From Myxococcales bacterium (GTDB lineage: Bacteria; Myxococcota_A; UBA796; GCA-2862545), in assembly GCA_019634415.1 (NCBI GenBank), contig JAHQVJ010000176.1:19145-83144 (forward strand): a stretch of 64,000 nucleotides of DNA, read 5' to 3'. The notes beneath the pieces were generated by a model. That model worked only from the letters and a program-made list of their open reading frames with translations, made no database searches and was not told the DNA's origin. This document shows positions 47,837-55,037 of the stretch, in pieces. Both the position numbers and the translations under genes were made by a program. Positions within the stretch are counted from its first letter, which is position 1, and each line of letters opens with the position of its first letter.

Positions 47837-49672
47837 ATGGTAGGTCCGGTGGAGATGTTCCGAGACGGTGGGCCGTGGATGTACGCGCTGCTGGCCCTGG
47901 GTCTGTTCCTGTGGGCGGTGCCGATCGCGATGGCAGCGGCCACGCTGAATCGGGTGCGGGTGCCAGCGCTGATCTGGATCGGCGCAGCCTCCTTGCCGCT
48001 GATGGCGGGACTGATGGGCACCTGGTCGGGGGCGATGATGGGGGTGCAGGCCCTAAGCTACGCCTCGTACGAGGTGAAGGCGCCGCTGGCGGCGTCGGCC
48101 CTGGAGGTCTCGCTGTACACCACCGTGGCGGGGGCCTTCCTGGCCACGCTGGTCTTCGCGGTGATGGCGCTGTTCCAGGGCCTGGCCACCTACGTGGTGG
48201 TGCAGCGCCAGGCCGAAGAGCGCCCCCAAGACACGCTCGCTCACGGCGCCGGGGCGCTGGCCGTACTGTTCGCGGCCGTGGCAGCCGCGGCGCTGGGTGG
48301 CTGGACCGGGCTGCTGTCGGGTCTGGCTCTGGCCGTCGGGGGAGCGGCCGTCGCGGCGCGGCTGCCCGCAGAGCAAGGCGCGCCCATCGAGTCCGCTGCA
48401 GCCGAGCGTGGCCTGGTGGCGGGCTTGGGCTTGCTGTCGGTGGCCAGCTTGGCGCTGTTCTCGATGGCCTGGCGGCACGTCACGGTGTTCGGTGCGCTGG
48501 CCAGGGCCTCTGCCGAGGTCAAGGCCGCGCTCCTGGACCAGGCGGAGCAGCTCGTGTGGGCAGACGCCACGGGCGTGGGAGTGCTGGGCGTGGCGGTGAT
48601 GATCGGAGCGGCCGTGATGCTGATCCCGGTGGCTCGGCACCTCCTCACGCCGCGCACGCTGGCGAGCGCGGTGGGAGCGCTGCTGGTCCTGACCCCCACG
48701 GTCGGACTGGGCACGGGTGCTGTGGGTCGACTGACGCAGCTGCGCGCTGCGTCGAAGAGCTTCGCCGACGAGCGCGCCGAGGTGCTGGAGGCTCTGGATC
48801 TGCAGCTGCCCGAAGCCCCGGCGGCGGCGACCCGACCCTACGAGCCAGCTCCCGTGCTGCAGCTCGGGCCCCAAGGAACCACCCTCGACGGAGACACCCC
48901 CACGGCGGATGCGCTGCGACGAGCCGAGCGCCTCGCCGTGGAGGCGGAGGCCTCCACGCGTCTGTCGACGCTGTCCAACCTCGCCCGCTCCATGACGGAT
49001 ACGCCCGTCGCCTGGGCCGTGGCCTCGGTGGCAGGCCCTCGGACCGTAGCGATCGACGTCGGCGCTGGCGCCACGGACCCGGACGCCTGGAAGCTGGTCC
49101 CCCGCGACGGAGGCTGGCGACTGCAGCATCCGCGGAAGGGCGCCCGCGGCATTGCCCTGGCCCCACCCGAACTCCCGGGCGCCCTCGATGCGCTGGGAGA
49201 GCCGATGGTGGCGGTGCTGCACGTGTGGATGCCGGCGGAGGCCACGGTGCAGGATCTGGTGCTCGTGGGCGCCCACGCCCAGCTGGCCTCCAGCGGCGCG
49301 GAGCGCGTGATCTGGCAGCTGGGAGAGCCGCCCGAGCCCCTCGACATCTTCACGCGCGACACCTTCGAGCTGCAGGCCCCAGATCCGCGGCTCCGCGCCT
49401 CCATCAAGGAGGTGATCCGCTCCTACGCGCCCCAGATCCGCAACTGCTACGAGCGCCAGCTGCGCAAGCAGCCCTCTCTTCAGGGGCGCCTGGTGGTCGC
49501 ATTCACCATCGAGGAAGACGGCAAGGTCAGCGCCGCAGCCATCGAAGACAGCACCCTGCAAGCCGAGGAGGTGGAGCAGTGCTTGCTGCGGCAGCTCACA
49601 GACATGACGTTCCCCGCACCCGAGCAGCCGCCCCTCGAGGTGCGCTGGCCCTTCGTGTTCGCCACTGAGTAG
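47837..49672 (+). CDS. ExbB-like membrane domain fused to AgmX/PglI-type domain
   Basis: A 611-residue protein. Residues 1-120 resemble MotA/TolQ/ExbB subunits: MFRDGGPWMYALLALGLFLW, then VKAPLAASALEVSLYTTVAG at the spot of the ExbB third helix. More membrane helices follow to about residue 300. After a long soluble region comes a C-terminal AgmX/PglI-type domain (IKEVIRSYAPQIRNCYERQL, LQGRLVVAFTIEEDGKVSAA, VEQCLLRQLTDMTFPAPEQP), similar to TonB's C-terminus. One polypeptide thus joins an energiser-like and a transducer-like part. The gene diverges from the radical SAM gene. Confidence 0.7.
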   Translation: MVGPVEMFRDGGPWMYALLALGLFLWAVPIAMAAATLNRVRVPALIWIGAASLPLMAGLMGTWSGAMMGVQALSYASYEVKAPLAASALEVSLYTTVAGAFLATLVFAVMALFQGLATYVVVQRQAEERPQDTLAHGAGALAVLFAAVAAAALGGWTGLLSGLALAVGGAAVAARLPAEQGAPIESAAAERGLVAGLGLLSVASLALFSMAWRHVTVFGALARASAEVKAALLDQAEQLVWADATGVGVLGVAVMIGAAVMLIPVARHLLTPRTLASAVGALLVLTPTVGLGTGAVGRLTQLRAASKSFADERAEVLEALDLQLPEAPAAATRPYEPAPVLQLGPQGTTLDGDTPTADALRRAERLAVEAEASTRLSTLSNLARSMTDTPVAWAVASVAGPRTVAIDVGAGATDPDAWKLVPRDGGWRLQHPRKGARGIALAPPELPGALDALGEPMVAVLHVWMPAEATVQDLVLVGAHAQLASSGAERVIWQLGEPPEPLDIFTRDTFELQAPDPRLRASIKEVIRSYAPQIRNCYERQLRKQPSLQGRLVVAFTIEEDGKVSAAAIEDSTLQAEEVEQCLLRQLTDMTFPAPEQPPLEVRWPFVFATE

Positions 49673-49674
49673 CC

Positions 49675-49713
49675 AGCTCCGAACAGTGCATTCCCGTGAT
49701 CCGTTACGGAGCT
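49675..49713 (+). terminator. Possible weak terminator-like hairpin
   Basis: AGCTCCG and CGGAGCT are exact inverted repeats, 25 bases apart, starting two bases after the ExbB-AgmX stop and followed by GTTTCAT. The long loop and missing T-run make a strong Rho-independent terminator unlikely. Confidence 0.25.
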
Positions 49714-49732
49714 GTTTCATAGGATCGGGAAG

Positions 49733-49794
49733 AGGGTCTCGTAGGCCGGGTCACGCATCGCCGGTGGCGGTGCGGACACACCTAGGGAGACCCT
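49733..49794 (+). promoter_or_regulatory. Leader structure hiding the ribosome binding site of the MscS-like gene
   Basis: An outer stem pairs AGGGTCTC (49733-49740) with GAGACCCT (49787-49794), then TAGG (49742-49745) with CCTA (49781-49784). Inside is a nine-pair hairpin, CGCATCGCC (49754-49762) with GGCGGTGCG (49766-49774), one G-U pair and a three-base loop. The right outer arm contains the AGGGAGA ribosome binding site and ends at the base before the ATG at 49795. Confidence 0.55.
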
Positions 49795-51270
49795 ATGGAA
49801 TGGTCTGACATTCCCGAACCTGTCGTCGACCTCGTGACCGTGCACGCTCCCCAAGCCGTGGCCGTGATTCTCCTGCTCCTCGGGGGGGCCGCGGTGGCCA
49901 TGCTGGTGCGCGCTGCCCTCCGGCGCGGCCTGGCCGCCCTGCGGCTCAACGACCGCCTGCAGCAAGCCTCCGGATCTCACCTGGACGCCGAGGACGGCGT
50001 CGCGCGCGTGGGCTTCTACGTGGTGTGGCTGGTGGTGGGGATCGCGCTGGCGAACGCCCTGAACCTGGAGCTGGTGACCGAGCCGTTGCAGGCCCTGGTC
50101 ACCCCCATCCTGGGCTTCCTCCCAGGGCTGCTCGGAGCAGTCGTGCTCGGTGGGCTGGCCTGGGTCGTAGCCACGGTGGCGCGGGAGGTGACCCTGCGGG
50201 GGCTGCGCTCCACCCGCCTCGACGATCGTCTCGCAGAGGCTGCGGGCACCACGGTGAGCGAGAGCCTGGCCAGCGTGCTGTACTGGCTCGTGATCTTGCT
50301 GTTCGTGCCCCCCATCCTGGATTCCCTGGGCATGGAGTCGTTGCTGGCGCCCGTGCAGTCCATGTTCGGCAGCGCGCTGGCGTTCCTCCCCAACGTGTTC
50401 GCAGCGGCGCTGATCGCGGCGGTGGGTCTGGGTGTGGGCCACATCCTGCGCTCCATGACCACGAACCTGCTCTCGGCCACGGGCCTCGACTCCGCGGCCA
50501 AGGAGGCTGGACTCGACAACGTCGTGCCCTCTCGCCTGCTCGGCACCGTCGTGCAGGTGGCCGTGGTGGTCCCCGCCGTGGTGGCCGCGCTGGACGCCCT
50601 GCGCATCGAGGCCATCTCGGCGCCCGCCACAGCCGTGCTCGACACCATGCTGTCGGCCATCCCCGACCTGTTGGTGGCTGGCGCCATCCTGGGGTGCACG
50701 TGGTTGGTGACGAGGCTGGTGGTGCCCCTGGTGGTCTCCTTCGCGGCGGGTGCCGGAGCAGACGGGTGGCCGGAGCGGATCGGCCTGGACGGTGCGATGG
50801 GAGAGCGTCCGCTGTCGGAGGTGCTGGGACGCACGGTGGGCGTGGGCGCCATGCTCTTCGCGGCGGTGGAGGCCGCCGATCAGCTGGGTCTCGATCAGGT
50901 GGGCACCTGGGCGGGCGTGCTGGTGACCTTCGCGGGTCAGGTGTTGCTGGGCGGTGCGATCCTGCTGGTGGGCCTGCAGATCGCGCGCTGGGTGGGCCAG
51001 ACCATCGAGCGCTCGGGCGGTCAGCACGCGGCGTTCCTGGCCACCCTGGCGCGGGTGGTGATCACCGGGCTGGTGCTGGCCATGGGGCTCGACGCGATGG
51101 GCGTGGCTGAGACCACGGTGAACCTGGCCTTCGGCCTGACGCTGGGCGCTGCGGCCGTGGCGGTGGCCCTGTCCTTCGGGCTGGGCGGCCGGGAGCCAGC
51201 GGGTCGCTTGGTGGCCCACTGGCTGGATCGCTTCCATCAGCCCTCGGCCGACGTCTCCGACGAGGCCTGA
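49795..51270 (+). CDS. MscS-like/conserved TM-helix repeat membrane protein
   Basis: A 491-residue protein of about eleven membrane helices. Repeated units with the Gly-rich pattern TPILGFLPGLLGAVVLGGLAW, SALAFLPNVFAAALIAAVGL and TMLSAIPDLLVAGAILGCTW, each followed by a basic helix, identify the conserved TM helix family linked to MscS-type mechanosensitive channels. LTLGAAAVAVALSFGLGGRE near the C-terminus is the pore-lining-like sequence of MscS. It would gate ion flow under membrane tension. A stable leader hairpin covers its ribosome binding site. The last 34 bases overlap the convergent alpha-helical gene. Confidence 0.8.
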   Translation: MEWSDIPEPVVDLVTVHAPQAVAVILLLLGGAAVAMLVRAALRRGLAALRLNDRLQQASGSHLDAEDGVARVGFYVVWLVVGIALANALNLELVTEPLQALVTPILGFLPGLLGAVVLGGLAWVVATVAREVTLRGLRSTRLDDRLAEAAGTTVSESLASVLYWLVILLFVPPILDSLGMESLLAPVQSMFGSALAFLPNVFAAALIAAVGLGVGHILRSMTTNLLSATGLDSAAKEAGLDNVVPSRLLGTVVQVAVVVPAVVAALDALRIEAISAPATAVLDTMLSAIPDLLVAGAILGCTWLVTRLVVPLVVSFAAGAGADGWPERIGLDGAMGERPLSEVLGRTVGVGAMLFAAVEAADQLGLDQVGTWAGVLVTFAGQVLLGGAILLVGLQIARWVGQTIERSGGQHAAFLATLARVVITGLVLAMGLDAMGVAETTVNLAFGLTLGAAAVAVALSFGLGGREPAGRLVAHWLDRFHQPSADVSDEA

Positions 51271-52457
51271 GGCTCCAAGACGGGGTGGCCGTGCAGCGAC
51301 TCGGCCACCTCCACCGCACGCGGGTCGCAGACGGAGGCCATGGCCTCGAGCAAGGCCTCCACCAGCCCCTGGCCGGCGGTGGACTCCGCGAGCCAGGCCG
51401 CGTCGCGGTGGGCGTCGAACAGCTCCCACAGCCCAGCCACTCGGGCCTGCGGCTCGACCTCCACCCGATGTGCCGCCACCTCCGCCTCCACGCGCAGCTC
51501 CTCGTCGACACCCCTCTGGCGCAGCAGCCAACGCGCCGCAGCGGCCGAGGTCTGGTGGAGCTGCCGCTCGCGCGCCTGGCGCATCACGGCCTCGAGGTCC
51601 GAGATCGCACGGTCGTGGGACTGGCTGGCAAGGGCCACGAGTCCGTCGTCGACGCGCTCCTGTAGCGACGCAATTCCCCCCCGCTCCACCAGTCCACCGA
51701 GCGCCCGAAGCCACTCTGGCGTGTGGGGTGAGGCCCATGACGCGATGGTGGCCGCCTCGTCGTACAGCGCCTGCTCGGGATCGGAGGACGGCCTCACGCG
51801 GAAGGCCCCCGAGCCGCCGAACAGCGGCCCACGGCGCTGCATGGCGTCGTCGAGGATGGGCAGCGCCTCCTGCACACGGCGCAGCCGCAGCAACGCCGCC
51901 GCCTCGGCCCGTCGCGCACGGTCGATGCCGTCGTGGCTCTCCGACTCCCGGAAGATCGACGCGGCCTGTTGGCAGGCCTGCCGTGCCCGCGTCAGCTCCC
52001 CGTCCTCGTCGGCGCGCCGCGCCAGGAGTAGCAGCCCCTCGGGTAGCAGCGCATGGTGGGTGCGCTCCAGATCGGCGACCAGCTGCTCGGTCTGGGCGGT
52101 GGCGTCGTCGTCGGCGACGGCCATCAGGTGCTGGAAGCGAAGCTCCAGCACGTCCGCTCGATCCGGGGGCAGCGCCGCGAGCACCCCCGCGACCCACCAG
52201 CTGCGCCAAGCCCGCTGCACGATCGTGCGGGACAGGCGCTCGGTGAGCCGGTTCTGGTCCGTCACGTGCCGCCCGACGTCGAGCCAGCGCTGGGCGGCCG
52301 GCTCCACCTGCATCAAGCCATGGACGAAGGCAGCGGGGGCCGCCTCCCCTGCCCCGTCCACCAGGTGCTCCACGAGGATCTGCCACGGAGTGAGCTCACC
52401 CTCCAGCAGGGCCCGAGCGATCGTCGGTGTGCCGCTCAGGATCGTGTCGATGACCAC
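51237..52457 (-). CDS. Alpha-helical repeat protein of unknown function
   Basis: A 406-residue cytoplasmic protein, nearly all helix, start GTG at 52457 after GGGGGGAGGG. Segments such as ALLPEGLLLLARRADEDGE, ARQACQQAASIFRESESHDG and AAALLRLRRVQEALPILDDA repeat with TPR-like spacing but lack a strict consensus. No catalytic motif is seen. Together with the next gene upstream (52498-53382), which is 40 bases away and also helical, it may form an operon. The 3' end overlaps the MscS-like gene by 34 bases. Confidence 0.65.
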   Translation of the reverse strand: MVIDTILSGTPTIARALLEGELTPWQILVEHLVDGAGEAAPAAFVHGLMQVEPAAQRWLDVGRHVTDQNRLTERLSRTIVQRAWRSWWVAGVLAALPPDRADVLELRFQHLMAVADDDATAQTEQLVADLERTHHALLPEGLLLLARRADEDGELTRARQACQQAASIFRESESHDGIDRARRAEAAALLRLRRVQEALPILDDAMQRRGPLFGGSGAFRVRPSSDPEQALYDEAATIASWASPHTPEWLRALGGLVERGGIASLQERVDDGLVALASQSHDRAISDLEAVMRQARERQLHQTSAAAARWLLRQRGVDEELRVEAEVAAHRVEVEPQARVAGLWELFDAHRDAAWLAESTAGQGLVEALLEAMASVCDPRAVEVAESLHGHPVLEPQASSETSAEG

Positions 52458-52497
52458 GCGCCCTCCCCCCGCGCGGTCACCCTTATCCGAGCAATCC

Positions 52498-53382
52498 TCA
52501 GACTTCGCCGTAGGCGCGCTTGACGATCTGGCGAGCCACGGTCTGGGTGCCCGTGTGCTCCACGTAGTTGGTGCCCACGTCCACCGCGGCCGCCAGCACG
52601 TCGAAGCCACCCTCGCCGACGTCGAGCAGCTGCTGCAGGCCCGAGCCGATGGACTGCTGGGTGATTCCTCGGCTGCGCACCACCTCGGTCACCCAGTCCC
52701 CCACGCTGTCGAGCGTGCGCACCACCAGGGACTGACGCTCCGAGGTGGAGCCGCCGGGGAGCCACTCGCTGATCTTGCCGAAGAGGGCGCTGTTCTGCAG
52801 CTCCCCTGCGGACGCCGCTCCGAAGCGGTCGATGACGAGCTGCAGGAAGTCGGGCCCGAAGGGCAGCACGCCCTCGGCCACCACCCAGGTGGTGAGCCGC
52901 AGCCGGTCCTCGTGTGCCGCATCGGCCAGCGAGGCAGCGAAGTCGCCCACGGAGTCGCCGGGCAGCCCGTTGATGGCGGCGAAGCCTGCGAGCTCGGCGG
53001 CCAGCTTGGCGGCGGTGTCGATGGCCTGCATGGTCTCGGGCTTGGGGATCAGGCGATCCATGAAGCCCAGGAACGACACACGCTTCGCCACCTGGTCCAG
53101 GAAGCTGGCGGTGCCCACCAGCTTGTCCATGTCGTCCACCAGGCGGAAGATGCGGATGGCGCGCTGGTAGCGCTCCTCCGGATCGGCGAACAGCGCCACG
53201 GCGCGCTCCCCGATCTCCTGCAGGTAGCTCTCGTCGTCCTCTCCCGTGACGGTGCGGATCATCACCGCGAGGTCGGTGACGTTGGTCCAGTCCTCGTCGG
53301 CGATCTGACCGACGAGCTTCAGCATGCGAACGGTGAGGTTGCCCTCGGGCAACGCGCTCAAGGTCTCGTGCAGATGTTCCAT
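52498..53382 (-). CDS. Hypothetical alpha-helical protein
   Basis: A 294-residue protein without signal peptide. It starts MEHLHETLSALPEGNLTVRM and continues with amphipathic helices (LAVMIRTVTGEDDESYLQE, QRAIRIFRLVDDMDKLVGTA). A moderately hydrophobic middle (AAKLAAELAGFAAINGLPG) may be peripheral to the membrane. No family is recognised. It follows the 169-residue lipoprotein gene by seven bases and precedes the helical-repeat protein, so three genes on this strand are probably one transcript. Confidence 0.6.
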   Translation of the reverse strand: MEHLHETLSALPEGNLTVRMLKLVGQIADEDWTNVTDLAVMIRTVTGEDDESYLQEIGERAVALFADPEERYQRAIRIFRLVDDMDKLVGTASFLDQVAKRVSFLGFMDRLIPKPETMQAIDTAAKLAAELAGFAAINGLPGDSVGDFAASLADAAHEDRLRLTTWVVAEGVLPFGPDFLQLVIDRFGAASAGELQNSALFGKISEWLPGGSTSERQSLVVRTLDSVGDWVTEVVRSRGITQQSIGSGLQQLLDVGEGGFDVLAAAVDVGTNYVEHTGTQTVARQIVKRAYGEV

Positions 53383-53389
53383 GGGGACC

Positions 53390-53899
53390 TCAGTGCAGAT
53401 CGGCGAGGGAGTCGAGCTCGGCGGCGGACAGCCAGGCGGTTCGGCCCCGGTGATCGAGCACGTCGGAGGACACCCGCACCTGGAAGCGATCCTGCACGAG
53501 CACCATGGAGCTGTTCTTGCCCCGAGACATCACGGGGAAGCTGCCGATGGCCTCGGTGGCAGCGCCGTACTTGTCGCGGGCGCTGGGGTTGTCGCGGGTG
53601 TCGGAGATACTCATGGTGAGCACGGTCTGGCCGTCGAGCGAGTACTCGGCCTCGGCGTAGCCCTCCTTCTCCTGGGTGAAGACGCGGCTGTGGCCCTCGT
53701 GGCCGTCGTCGGGCAGCAGCGCGTTGAAGGCGCTGCCGTGCACGATGGCGCCGATGGGCTTGTTCGCCCCGGCCTCGGCTTGCTCGGCAGCGTCGTCCCA
53801 GGGGGTGGGGGGCTCGACGGCGAGCTCGCCGCCACAGGCCAGGGCCACGACCACCATCAAGGCGGTCACGCCAGCCATCCACCGATGCTCTAGGTACAT
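53390..53899 (-). CDS. Hypothetical lipoprotein
   Basis: A 169-residue lipoprotein; the ATG at 53899 follows GAGGAG at five bases, and the signal MYLEHRWMAGVTALMVVVAL ends in lipobox ALAC. The mature part is mixed alpha/beta (VFTQEKEGYAEAEYSLDG, QTVLTMSISDTRDNPSARDK) with KNSSMVLVQDRFQVRVSSD near the end. This pattern of short strands binding something at the envelope is not assigned to a family. It leads a probable three-gene operon with two helical proteins. Confidence 0.65.
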   Translation of the reverse strand: MYLEHRWMAGVTALMVVVALACGGELAVEPPTPWDDAAEQAEAGANKPIGAIVHGSAFNALLPDDGHEGHSRVFTQEKEGYAEAEYSLDGQTVLTMSISDTRDNPSARDKYGAATEAIGSFPVMSRGKNSSMVLVQDRFQVRVSSDVLDHRGRTAWLSAAELDSLADLH

Positions 53900-53978
53900 G
53901 CACACTCCTCGATGCCCCGCCGTAATGCAGCAGGCAGCTCCGAGGGGAGCCCTGCGACTTGCCCGTTACCGTTCGAGC

Positions 53979-54914
53979 CTACGACGGGGGGATCGCGATC
54001 TCGACGATCTCGCCCTGCCGCTCCACCTCCAGCAGCGCCGGTCCCTCGAGGGCCTGGATCTCCGCCGGGTCCAGGTCCACTGCCAGCTCCCCGTCCACGG
54101 CCACCACCACGTCCATGGGGCGGATGCCTGCCTGGTCGGCCACCGAGCCCTGCTCCAGATCGTAGACGCGCAGCCCCTCCTCCACCGGATACAACCCGAA
54201 GCCGAGGCCCTCGGGGATGGGCACCTCCAGATCGAGGCCCTGCACGTCACCGGAGCCAGCGACGAGCTGCACGGGCTCGGAGTTCAGCTCGGCCCCGGCG
54301 AACATCCGCCGCACGAAGACCTCGCAGTCCTGATCGGCAGGCACCTGCAGCTCGTAGACGCCGTCGGCGGGCAAGGCCCCGGAGAAGCCGCCGCGCTGCG
54401 GCTCCTCGCAGCGGGCGTGCACGGCCACACCACCGACCTCGATCTGCCCGGACACCAGGCCGTGCACGGTGCGGAACGGCAAGGCCTCGAGCTGGACGAG
54501 TCCCACACAGGCGCCGTCGGCCCAGGCCAGGGCCTTGGGTCGGTGACGGCGCGTGCGCACCCAGCCCAGCCCGTCGCCGTGTCGGGGGACGAAGCGGATG
54601 TAGCCGTCGCGCACCCAGGGCCGATGGGCGGCGACGGGCTCCAGCGTGTCCGGATCCACCTCGTCGACCACCACGGCATCGTAGTGCTCCACGGGATCGG
54701 ACAGCTGGCACTCGACCTCGCGGGCGCCAGGCTCGGCAGGCTCCACCACACCTGGGGCAGCCGTCGAGGCCGCGGGCTCGGGTCCTTCTGCCGTGGCAGG
54801 CATCGGGACGAGCGCCCGAGGGGGCGGAGCGATCGCGGAGGAGGTTCCCCACCACAGGGCGGCCAGCCCGATCAGCACCACGATTCCGAGGATGGGTCGC
54901 AGGGAGCGTCGCAT
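53979..54914 (-). CDS. Membrane-anchored PDZ domain protein
   Basis: A 311-residue protein. One N-terminal helix (PILGIVVLIGLAALWWGTSS) anchors it, followed by a Pro/Ala-rich linker. The central region is beta-rich with two or three cysteines (REVECQLSDP, CEEPQRGG, DCEVFVRRMF). The C-terminal 70 residues form a PDZ-like domain: YDLEQGSVADQAGIRPMDVV, VAVDGELAVDLDPAEIQALE and LLEVERQGEIVEIAI. It resembles the PDZ parts of GspC or HtrA but carries no protease domain. It would be periplasmic. The M16 gene on the other strand starts 123 bases away. Confidence 0.7.
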   Translation of the reverse strand: MRRSLRPILGIVVLIGLAALWWGTSSAIAPPPRALVPMPATAEGPEPAASTAAPGVVEPAEPGAREVECQLSDPVEHYDAVVVDEVDPDTLEPVAAHRPWVRDGYIRFVPRHGDGLGWVRTRRHRPKALAWADGACVGLVQLEALPFRTVHGLVSGQIEVGGVAVHARCEEPQRGGFSGALPADGVYELQVPADQDCEVFVRRMFAGAELNSEPVQLVAGSGDVQGLDLEVPIPEGLGFGLYPVEEGLRVYDLEQGSVADQAGIRPMDVVVAVDGELAVDLDPAEIQALEGPALLEVERQGEIVEIAIPPS

Positions 54915-55037
54915 GGCGAGATCTCCGTGGATCTCGGCTGTTCTATCGACTCACTGCCTTGCAACAAACCTTGGAGCGCGCGGTATGCCGAGACGTCACG
55001 ACCGCCGGAGATGCCGGCAGACGATGTTGGAGCACCC

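Noticed and set aside
53930..53955. Bulged hairpin (GCAGG/CCTGC and GCTCC/GGAGC) considered as a terminator of the PDZ gene
   Set aside because: No T-run follows on the minus strand and the stem is interrupted by a two-base bulge; not strong enough to list as a feature.
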